This document shows positions 58,101 through 64,000 of a stretch of 64,000 nucleotides of DNA, one piece after another. Source of the stretch: Macrostomum hystrix (lineage: Eukaryota; Platyhelminthes; Macrostomidae); NCBI GenBank assembly GCA_950097015.1, contig CATNEN010000005.1, positions 1,984,001 through 2,048,000 on the forward strand, written 5' to 3'. A program made the translations under genes and the position numbers. The stretch's first letter is position 1; every line of letters starts with the position of its first letter. The notes beneath the pieces are model-generated. The model had not been told where the DNA came from. It was given only the letters and a program-made list of their open reading frames with translations, and did no database searches.

Positions 58101-60820
58101 GTCGAGACAGTAGAATGCGCCATTGTGGCAGCTGAGAATGCAACCGAAGCGGTCAATGCATGATCTGTCACCGCGGTGGAGATAATATTGTGGCCATGAT
58201 TGCCGTTGGCTGAATTGGATAGCAATGCGTTAGCAGCCATGGTCAACGTGGAAGATGTTATAATTGAAGTAAACTCTTTAGCTGACGGTTGCAAGTGCTG
58301 CTGCTGCTGCTGAGGGTAATTCTGATCACGGCCAGATCTAAACTCCGGCAGCTGACTATGCAACTCCTGCTGCTGTTGTAGGCTTTCCTCGTGACTGCGC
58401 TTGCGTTCCATTTTGGTTTGAAACTCGTGAATCTTGTCGGTGACATATTTGTACTCCTGGCGTGGCACAATTAGAGAAGTAGAACTTTAATCATTTAGTT
58501 CAAAATAATTCCTATCCTTTTAAGAATCCCAATTCTTACTAAAAAGAATAAAAAATCTTTTGTTACATAAAATCTGAAATCCTTAGTACCATAGATCGTA
58601 AGTCCTTGTTACACGAATCGAAAAATGTAGTTACAGGAATCCAAATAGTTGTTTTCTTGGTTACATTAAATCCCTAGCCTTTAATTATATATTACATAGA
58701 TCCCAAAAGCTTAGCAAAAAAGTTAAATGAATCAACAGAAAAAAATGAATGAAAACTGGGCATTTTCTAGCAATTGAATGACTTACATTGTTGTACAATT
58801 CAGGAATGTCACGCTCTTCACGTTTGAGTAAATCAAGCAGTGCTTCGCCTTTCTCCTTGTAGATCTGGTACAGCATTTCGTTGATCTTGTCTAAATTTGG
58901 CATATAGTAAAAATTTCTAGCTTTATAGCAATAATTAATTATAATAAGTAATTATTGCCTTCCAATTATATTACTTTATTGTTTAGTTGCATAATATGAA
59001 GTGAAGTATGTAGTATGGCATGTAGTCCTAATGTGCATTTAGATGCCAAAAACTGCCTACTTTATTTTCTGATACATATACATATCATACATGTGCAACC
59101 TCCCAAATCTTAGCCGGCCTTGCGACTTAGTTTTTGCTCTCATTAGCGACTTAGTTTATTTCATTGCTCTATTTACGACTTAGTTTGATCTCATTTGCTC
59201 TCTTTTTCTATAAACAATATTGCTCCTGTTTGTTTATTTATTTATATTTTGCCCTATAGATACCATATTGTAATACATACCAGCAACCATTTAGTGTCAG
59301 CATAAACACAACAGTGCCAAATCATTTAATTTAGCTTGATTCTTACGTAATGTTTATTTTCATAAAGATACACTGAATTTAACATTAATTAACTAAGAGA
59401 AATATATGTTAGTATATTGCTTCTTTCTGAATGACAAAATATTTTAAACTTTTTTGTAACTTAAGAATACATACAGTATCATTTAACTGTCATATACAAC
59501 AATATTTCAATTTAGTTTTTTCTTCTAATGGAGAAACTGGCTATTATTTTTCTGTATTTTTTCTTTTATTTCTAAAGAAACTTATTAAGATAGTTTGATC
59601 CATAAATATGTGAAAATGTATATGTATAAGCTCATAAATACATAGCTAATGGAGATCACTTAAATGAGGAAAATGATAGGGAAATAACTTTAGTGTATGG
59701 TGTAACATTTAAAATATGGCTGTTGATAATGTGGTATATTGGCATACATGCTTGACTTGGCCCAGAGTTAGTTCCCACATATACTAGACACCTTCCTTTA
59801 TATATCATTTTAAATTTAAACAAAACTTATATTAATGAATTATATTACATGGCCTTAGAAAAACTAATATAAATAATATATATTGTTTCTTTGATTTGAA
59901 AGTAAAAGTGACAAAAAGAATCCCTGCTTTTGTCTTCTTTAATAGCTAGGTTAACTGAAACATTAAGAATTGAAAAGTTTTATAAAATGTGTCACAAATT
60001 TACTGCTAGGGTAATGTATCATCAACCAAACAAGAATGTGTATTTTTTTAACTTCAAACTTAAGCTACAGATTTTCAATTTAAGATATGATGATAAATCA
60101 AAAGCCAAGTTATAGAAAACAGTTACATCTTTCTAAAAAGTATCTGCTTTTGCTATTTTGTCAAATAGAAAAAAGTTATTCACTGCTTTTTATCTAAAAC
60201 CGAACAATGATTTTCATGTATCCTCAAACCAAACAGAGAATTTGATATTTGGTTTTATAATTTGAGTGAGTGGTTTAATCTTATTTTAAGGAGTGAACTA
60301 TCATGAATTATGTCATTTGAAAGCATTTTTCATGTTCTATAAATAACTACATTTATGGTCATTTAATTGGCAAGCAACCACATACACTCTTCGTCTAAAG
60401 TACATACTGAAAAAATGTTGTTAAAAAGTATGCTTTTGCAATAAAAATTTCTACTGAAACATCTATATCTTTCTTTCCTCTTAATGCTTCATTGCACATC
60501 ATGCCTCAGCTTGTAGATAATTTCTTCAACTTTCAAATTAGTTGTTCTGTGAAACACAATAGCTTGTTTCTGTCTTGCACAAGACCAAGGAAGGAGTCAA
60601 AATTCTTGTTCGGTTTTGAAGATACACTGTTCGGTTGATGATACATTACCCTAAGCTAGAATTAAATAGCCTATAGTTACCTTCAACAACAAGTAATTAT
60701 TAGATTGTTGATAGCTATAAATTATTCAGTACATCTAGATGATAGTGCAAAAGAGCAAAAATATTTTATATGGCAACAGTAGAAAAACATACCTTCATCA
60801 ATAACAACATCATTATCCAT
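29168..60820 (-). CDS. BRAF: B-Raf-type serine/threonine kinase, ten-exon gene
   Basis: Ras-GTP effector and MAPKKK that phosphorylates MEK; cytosolic, recruited to the plasma membrane. Exons: 60820-60793, 58890-58787, 58456-57267, 56657-56360, about 55837-55517, 50062-49688, 48104-47867, 47275-47160, 29747-29481 and 29359-29168. The sum is 3129 nt, 1042 aa, with consistent phases. Domain order: N-terminal BRS-like helices (about 2-70), Ala/Ser/Thr-rich linker, RBD (about 291-354), C1 zinc finger (373-420), CR2 14-3-3 site (RERSSSAPN, Ser522), kinase (about 727-985) and C-terminal 14-3-3 site (RSSSEP, Ser999). The BRS-like region makes it B-Raf rather than A/C-Raf. It is longer than human B-Raf (766 aa) because of poly-Ala, poly-Gln and Ser/Thr linkers. 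The start of exon 5 is uncertain; the gene spans 31.7 kb, over half of it one intron. Confidence 0.93.
29400..29440. other. B-box-like sequence in a short Raf intron
   Basis: In the 121-bp intron between exons 9 and 10 the minus strand contains GGAGTTCGAATCC, a match to an RNA polymerase III B box. It may be a SINE relic; I see no matching A box at the right distance. Confidence 0.3.
29481..29747 (-). CDS. BRAF: Raf exon 9: APE motif and kinase C-lobe
   Basis: Starts after TTCCCATCAG with [15 protein letters not shown], then [13 protein letters not shown] and the RPTFRS end of the kinase fold. Joined to exon 8 it gives LWM-APEVIRM, identical to the vertebrate junction, so the splice over the megasatellite is required for an intact activation segment. 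Donor TCT|GTAAGT, phase 0. Confidence 0.96.
29818..47067. repeat. 17.2-kb megasatellite, 24-bp unit, about 710 copies, in Raf intron 8
   Basis: The basic unit reads GATTATTTTGTGGATTATG plus AAAAG. Unit types differ at the ends: AAAAG/GATTAT, AAAAC/GAGTAT, AAAAC/GTTTAT, a GAAGAAGACTATAGTACAG type, a CTATTATTTTATGAATTATG type and a GGAATTTTTTG type. The types recur in the same order over hundreds to thousands of bases (higher-order repeats). The plus strand is almost without C outside the AAAAC variants. Edges decay gradually (29818-29918 and 47013-47067). Long frames arise on both strands (octapeptide with FVDYE on plus; IIHKI or NPQN repeats on minus) because 24 is a multiple of three. Indels shift the frame at about 34930, 36140, 39016, 40694, 43062 and 46376. 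I call it non-coding. Confidence 0.95.
47160..47275 (-). CDS. BRAF: Raf exon 8: DFG and activation loop
   Basis: [24 protein letters not shown] in three stretches: the DFG motif (864-866), then ATVK with the conserved Thr and Val of the human T599/V600 position, then SGSHQF and SGSILWM. It ends at ATG|GTGCGT. The following intron is the 17.4-kb one that contains the 24-bp megasatellite. Confidence 0.96.
47330..47440 (-). mobile_element. SINE-like fragment in Raf intron 7
   Basis: The minus strand carries a B-box-like GAGTTCGAATCC. It is followed by a 23-nt segment (CACTGCCTGAC plus ATGAGAAAGTC with one base between) that recurs with one mismatch at 54893-54915. A shared segment next to a Pol III box suggests a tRNA-derived SINE family; no clear ends or target-site duplication were found. 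Confidence 0.45.
47867..48104 (-). CDS. BRAF: Raf exon 7: kinase N/C-lobe hinge to catalytic loop
   Basis: From [17 protein letters not shown] through the hinge [10 protein letters not shown] and [20 protein letters not shown] to KSN. It carries the HRD catalytic motif (845-847) and the Lys/Asn that complete HRDLKSN. The donor AACA|GTGAGT leaves one base that combines with the next exon to make the second Asn. Confidence 0.96.
48140..49440. repeat. Minisatellite, 22-bp unit, about 58 copies, in Raf intron 6
   Basis: The unit is GACAGGAAATCACAGACACG plus AT, with variants GGCAGG, GATGGG, ACTGG and TTACAG. Blocks of five to nine units recur as higher-order repeats. Degenerate copies extend to about 49585, just before exon 6. 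Confidence 0.94.
49688..50062 (-). CDS. BRAF: Raf exon 6: N-region and glycine-rich loop of the kinase
   Basis: Begins AVPGMVFAP with a poly-Ala run, then [20 protein letters not shown]. In human B-Raf the acidic N-region is SSDD; here it reads SRDE, still acidic but with one serine lost. The P-loop GSGSFG (735-740) and the catalytic lysine in VAIK (Lys754) follow, then [14 protein letters not shown]. This marks the start of the kinase domain. Confidence 0.95.
50388..50616. repeat. Minisatellite, 70-bp unit, about 3 copies, interrupted by a MITE
   Basis: Units begin CTAATCTGATGCCTATTTTA and recur at 50401, 50471 and 50541. The array continues after the MITE insertion (from about 50859) for a partial copy. 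Confidence 0.85.
50617..50858. mobile_element. hAT-type MITE (242 bp) with perfect 8-bp target-site duplication
   Basis: Terminal inverted repeats CAGGGGTAGGCAAACT and, on the other strand, CAGGGGTCGGCAAACT (15 of 16 match). The flanking duplication CTCTAATC is at 50609-50616 and 50859-50866. The inner part is GC-rich with repeated GGGCCG and short GAGATGAGACACGGGA-like repeats. There is no coding capacity, so it was mobilised in trans by a hAT transposase. TIR start CAGG and 8-bp duplication are typical of hAT. Confidence 0.95.
51940..52930. repeat. Minisatellite, 20-bp unit, about 48 copies, in Raf intron 5
   Basis: The unit is GTAAGAAGCTAGTGGATGAC. Variants CGATGAC, CGGTTGTG, GCAAG and AATCT recur in ordered blocks, for example a CGGTTGTG-containing block at about 52022 and again at 52382 (360 bp apart). 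Confidence 0.95.
53225..53262 (+). mobile_element. Short SINE-like fragment
   Basis: Contains TAGTCCATGGACTGGGG, a variant of the palindromic CAGTCCANGGACTGGGGG core found next to the tRNA-like body at 53505-53526 and again at 63901. Confidence 0.35.
53496..53608 (-). mobile_element. tRNA-derived SINE-like element
   Basis: On the minus strand a tRNA-like body starts GGGTTGTAGCC and has an A-box-like TAGTGGTTAGGGCG and a canonical B box GGGTTCGATTCCC. The ends (GGGTTGT and ACAATTT) can pair only with wobbles and the anticodon stem is poor, so it is not a functional tRNA. The body is followed by a non-tRNA part with a palindromic CAGTCCGTGGACTG. That core recurs at 53231 and 63901, consistent with a SINE family. 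Confidence 0.65.
54358..54882. repeat. Purine-only low-complexity array, about 22-bp unit (GA-rich)
   Basis: Units of GAGAGACAGAGGGAGAGAGT-type run through the Raf intron 5, giving Ser/Leu-rich pseudo-ORFs on the minus strand. In the Raf pre-mRNA this is a polypyrimidine tract of about 500 nt located more than 4 kb upstream of the exon 6 acceptor. Confidence 0.9.
54889..54960 (+). mobile_element. SINE-like fragment between purine arrays
   Basis: Contains the 23-nt segment shared with 47362-47384 (see that entry) in the opposite orientation relative to the window. No ends were recognised. Confidence 0.35.
55084..55330. repeat. Second GA-rich low-complexity array
   Basis: Runs of GAGA and ACAGAGAG with short tandem variation. 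It may be a separate part of the array at 54358-54882, split by the fragment at 54889-54960. Confidence 0.88.
55517..55837 (-). CDS. BRAF: Raf exon 5: Gln/Ser-rich linker
   Basis: The frame reads KHLYGHH, a poly-Gln run of about 9, [15 protein letters not shown], then [20 protein letters not shown] and [14 protein letters not shown], ending SSTTASS|GTGAGC (phase 0). The donor at 55516 and the phase fit the flanking exons. The 5' boundary may be 55837, 55834 or 55813, all phase 0. There is no homology to a known domain; it occupies the place of the CR2-CR3 linker. Confidence 0.65.
56360..56657 (-). CDS. BRAF: Raf exon 4: poly-Ala linker and CR2 14-3-3 site
   Basis: Entry at the phase-2 acceptor TATATTAG gives [14 protein letters not shown]; other AG sites upstream are out of phase with exon 3. 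A run of about 18 Ala, broken once by Val, precedes [20 protein letters not shown], the conserved inhibitory 14-3-3 site (human B-Raf Ser365). The exon ends AAG|GTTTGT in phase 0. Confidence 0.85.
57267..58456 (-). CDS. BRAF: Raf exon 3: BRS part 2, Ala/Ser/Thr linker, Ras-binding domain and C1 domain
   Basis: A long exon of 397 codons. It starts [19 protein letters not shown] (second BRS helix), then runs of Gln and a linker of about 190 residues of Ala/Ser/Thr/Met. The RBD follows (HTTVPIRLG, then [15 protein letters not shown]), keeping the arginine that in Raf RBDs contacts the Ras switch I. The C1 finger reads H(373)...C-NK-C...[12 protein letters not shown]...C(420) with FQRKTFF at its start, giving the full H/C set for two zinc ions. 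The exon ends in phase 2 at CT|GTAAGT. Confidence 0.95.
58787..58890 (-). CDS. BRAF: Raf exon 2 (B-Raf-specific region, part 1)
   Basis: Encodes [20 protein letters not shown] then [14 protein letters not shown] and ends at AAT|GTAAGT. It is comparable with the human B-Raf region that binds KSR/MEK complexes (a helix with EALLDKF, then an I-Y-L-E-A-Y helix). That region is characteristic of B-Raf and absent from A-Raf and C-Raf. Confidence 0.85.
58891..60792 (-). other. Raf intron 1, AT-rich
   Basis: No coding exon is supported between exons 1 and 2. It contains a perfect 21-bp inverted match (60007-60027 with 60633-60653), possibly the remains of a fold-back element. Confidence 0.5.
60793..60820 (-). 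CDS. BRAF: Raf exon 1 (start codon)
   Basis: A 28-nt coding segment, MDNDVVIDE plus one base, ending at GTATGT. Its phase (1) matches exactly the two leading bases of exon 2 after the acceptor AAATTTAG, giving [18 protein letters not shown]. It is too short for ORF callers. The alternative is a start at an in-frame ATG at 58903, reading through the putative acceptor (MPNLDKI). Confidence 0.68.
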
Positions 60821-61646
60821 CACTTTGCTTATCATAAAACAAATCAGGTAGCAGCAGCCAACTAGGCAGGTGGGACCAACAAAAGGTCGAATATTATTAT
60901 CTAAATAAAAGCTATGACTTTGCTCTCATGACATGACTGAAAAGTGGCTTTAGTCAAGACTCAAGACGAGTAGCACTAAAAGTGGCACTTTGAGGTGCTG
61001 TTAATTTAATATTAGGAAGAACAACACAGCACTACATACTTTAAGTTCCTTTAAAATCCTTAAAAACAGGAACTAATTTTGCATAGGTCGTCAGCTGATA
61101 CTAGGCCTAGCTAAAGTATAAGCCCTAGTAAAAAGCAGCAAAAAAACCTTTTGTGCTGATCTAATAATAATCAACAGGAATTAAATCTTAAGTAACTAAG
61201 TTGGCGACATGCAAAAAATATTTGAAAAGCTACTTTTCATTTTTGTTTCTTTATTAGTACACAAAAGAAGCAAATACTGAAAGCAAGTATGCCTATTTGA
61301 TAATTATCAATTAAATCGAGCTCTTCGATGCTCTTTCGACTCGACTCGACTCGAATTGATCAGTTGATGTGGACGATTGTATTTCGTACCAAAACAATCG
61401 GATGAAAACCACTATAACAAAAATAGAAAAAATCTGAAAAAAGTTCACTTTTGATCGACACGAAAAGAATATCATTACAATATTTTAGAAATATTATTTA
61501 ATGCGCAAAAAATCTAACGTTACAAAAGTGTTATTGTTACGTGCTAAACGCCAAGTTAACATTTTTACATGCTAAATATTCGAATGCCCTGCTAGAAAAC
61601 AATCCGAACATACTCATTAGAAAATAGTATAGTAAGCAGATAAGAG
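60821..61646 (-). promoter_or_regulatory. Region upstream of the Raf start codon
   Basis: Expected to hold the Raf 5' UTR and promoter. I see no convincing TATA box, Inr or CpG-rich core. A run of direct GACTC repeats occurs at about 61338-61353. Confidence 0.25.
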
Positions 61647-61820
61647 CAGTGGCGTAGTTAGGTGGGGATACGGGGATATATCCCCCCAAGCGGCAGAAAA
61701 ATAGTGGGAAGAGTTGAAAGTGGGCAGTATTATACGATTAAAATACCGTCCATTTTTTAATCGCTCGCTCAAAGTGTTTGATTTTTCCCCTTCCATCGAA
61801 AATTCCTAGCTACGCCACTG
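61647..61820. mobile_element. hAT-type MITE (174 bp) with perfect 8-bp target-site duplication
   Basis: Terminal inverted repeats CAGTGGCGTAGTTAGG and, on the other strand, CAGTGGCGTAGCTAGG (15 of 16 match). The flanking duplication GATAAGAG is at 61639-61646 and 61821-61828. No coding capacity. It is unrelated in sequence to the MITE at 50617-50858, so at least two hAT families have been active. Confidence 0.94.
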
Positions 61821-61828
61821 GATAAGAG

Positions 61829-63890
61829 AAAAATCATAAATTCGATACGATTCCGAATTAAATAATTTGAAAATGAAACTCTGGTCGTTACATTCCTTTA
61901 TTGCGTTTTTTACAATTACGCAGTTGCAATTTTACTCCCTGAGACTGCATCATCTATGAACTCAACTTTCCAACTCTCACCTCACGCTCGATCTGAGTCA
62001 AACAGTATTAAAAATTATTTTATCTCCAAATACCGGACATTTTTCTTCATTTTCGGTAAATAATAAGATCGTAATGATAATGACGTAAACTGCGGCTTAG
62101 CGGGTATATTAGTATTTTTAGATTTTAATATTCTGCCCTTCCCACGTACCCTTCCTGATGACTTACCTTAACACGACTTTAAGCTGTCAAGTTCCCTCCC
62201 GGTCGCAAATTACGAGCGTATCTTATTTATCTCTTCGCCTGTCAAAATGCGCCCACACAGCTCCCTCGATTATACCTGATTTAGTACCCACCCCTTCTAC
62301 CTTTTTCCATCACGACATAGACATAAATCATTTCCTTCATTTTCATTCGCGTACCCGTACCCGACGCCGGCCAGTCAAAACTCTTCTTACGTAATTATCG
62401 CGCACCCACGGGTCAATTGGTCACGAGCTGATGCGCGCGATCATTACATGAGCACGTACGTCTCTGCTGGGCTCCATAATTAAGTGATTAGTATTGCGGC
62501 GCGCTGTTTCGAGCAGACCTACCCAACCTTTCGAGACTATTTTATTATCATTCCGGACCTTTACGATCTTTTACGACCTTTCCGATCTTTTGTGATCCTT
62601 TCGTGATCCGTTTGAAGTGCTTTTCTTACCTTCCTGACCGGGTTGGACCTTTGCTTAACTTTCGTCGACCAGTCACCGTTCCTGACGTTCGTCTTCCAAC
62701 CGTCCATCCGTCCCGACGCTTCGAACCAGGCCAGCTGCGTCACGCGTCTATCTAAGCGCATCCGCCACAACACTTGCGCAGAGTCGCGTCGCCGCGCCGC
62801 CTGACCTGCCTGAAGCCAGCGCTTCGTCACCGTATCGAGGATCGTGCCCCTAATTTGGATGTCTCGATCGCTCAAGCGCAAGGAATAATTCATAATTGTG
62901 CCAGTCACACTGTAGGCCCTTTTCACTCTCCTTTAATCTCTAATCTTTACTTTTTAATTTATCTATTCATTTCCGATATGAAACTAAATAGAAGGTTAAT
63001 TATATTAGTGGGGCTTTAGCAATCTACGAGACTTGAGAACAAGAGCTAAATCTTTGTTTAATTCCTAGGTAAATTGTGAATAGCGAAGAGCGAGTAAGCT
63101 AGTGCATTGCTACCTGCAAGACCATGCCAAGCTTGATGGCATGAGCCCGTCAGAGTGGATGATTTCGCGCAGCACAGAATTGAATTCCATCGACAGTTAG
63201 ACAGACGAATGAGTATTACAATGAAAACGAAAGCCTGATTAATTACAATGTATACTACACGTACGATTAATACCACAGTACATCTGTAATGTAATGCTAA
63301 TGTTAGGCAAATGCAAACAACGAATCTGATCTAATGTAATCATAGGCTTAGCTTAGGCATCGCACACCACACTACATGGAAACCGAACTTTAACATCATT
63401 TTCGGTCATAGACGTTGGAAATGAGCCTAAAGTACATTCTCTTTTAGAGCGGAGAAGCACCGTTTTTCGTCAGGGTCAGTTGGTTGTGCTGTCCAGTAGG
63501 TGGCAAGCAGGTCCTACAAGCACGTCGAGAGTAACCTCTCCTGCTACCTTAAATCATTCATTACTGAGCAGTAAAAAATTATATTTTATGAATTACAAAG
63601 TATAAAAAAACATCGTAAATTTATCTTCCCAAAAGCCCTAGAAACTACTTATTTTGGTCAGTTGTAGAAACTCCTAATAGATGCTCAAAATAGATCTCAA
63701 GTACATAAAAAAGAGTAAGATAAAAGGCTAGATTAGTGTAAGATACGTCGATAAGACACGCGGGAATCGAGTACAGTAATTGAATATTCTGGACTGCTAC
63801 AATAGGGAGAACCTATAGTGGCTTCTTACAGGAATCAGTTGTTAAAAGGCTTCTGAATTCGTGCTTATACGAGTATTAACAAAGATTGAC
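61829..63890. other. Spacer; pyrimidine- and CpG-richer stretch at about 62130-62930
   Basis: The 62130-62930 stretch differs from its AT-rich surroundings and contains several CG-rich segments (GCGCGCGATC, GCGGCGCGCTG). The frames across it (62158-62394 plus, 62926-62561 minus) show no domain. It could be a promoter-like island or a piece of an unrecognised repeat. Nothing else is seen. Confidence 0.3.
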
Positions 63891-63895
63891 TACTT

Positions 63896-63932
63896 CTGTT
63901 CAGTCCAGGGACTGGGGGTCGCAACACCCGCC
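63896..63932 (+). mobile_element. SINE-like fragment
   Basis: GTTCAGTCCAGGGACTGGGG matches the palindromic core of the element at 53496-53608 and continues with a similar GTCGCAACACCCG. Confidence 0.4.
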
Positions 63933-64000
63933 CTCAATTACGCCAGATAATGCTGCATAGTTATACAGTTAACAGCGGGGTGAACTGAAGTAATACTGAG

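Noticed and set aside
62561-62926. Minus-strand ORF of 121 codons upstream of Raf
   Set aside because: No domain, no splice-consistent neighbours, and the opposite strand is also open; probably chance in a GC-richer stretch.

Overview
The window is animal nuclear DNA. Three things show this: two multi-exon genes with GT-AG introns, B-Raf and reticulon homologues that are metazoan, and an intron/intergenic space packed with minisatellites, MITEs and tRNA-derived SINE-like sequences. GC-richer exons sit in AT-rich introns. I cannot name the species; a spiralian/flatworm-like genome is a guess only. There is no bacterial or plasmid signature.

Layout. (1) About 1-17,930, + strand: the 3' part of a very large non-classical cadherin. 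It has at least 20 consecutive extracellular cadherin repeats, one membrane span near 12.8 kb, a short tail built from small phase-2 exons, and two alternative C-terminal ends. One intron holds a broken Ty3/Gypsy-like element (1.45-3.58 kb). (2) About 19.1-21.0 kb, - strand: a four-exon gene model (327 aa) that I do not recognise. (3) 23.0-23.6 kb, - strand: the C-terminal catalytic half of a Crypton/DUF3504-type tyrosine recombinase. (4) 26.4-27.2 kb, - strand: an intronless reticulon. (5) 29.2-60.8 kb, - strand: a complete B-Raf-type kinase gene. I reconstruct ten coding exons whose phases all agree, giving 1042 aa. (6) 60.8-64.0 kb: sequence upstream of Raf with a hAT-type MITE and no convincing gene.

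The most striking object is the 17.2-kb array of about 24-bp units (29.8-47.07 kb). It lies in the Raf intron that separates the exon carrying DFG and the activation loop from the exon carrying APE. It is open in several frames on both strands, so conceptual translation gives huge 'proteins' made of an octapeptide. I read it as an intronic megasatellite, not a gene: it is antisense to Raf, contains frame-shifting indels, and all its apparent proteins follow from a repeat length divisible by three. Nearly every other long intron or spacer here holds its own unrelated minisatellite (unit 20, 22, 28, 31, 32, 42, 70 or about 73 bp).

The genes are not an operon. The cadherin is a cell-surface adhesion/signalling protein, Raf is the Ras effector kinase of the MAPK cascade, and reticulon shapes tubular ER. 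Their proximity is probably incidental.
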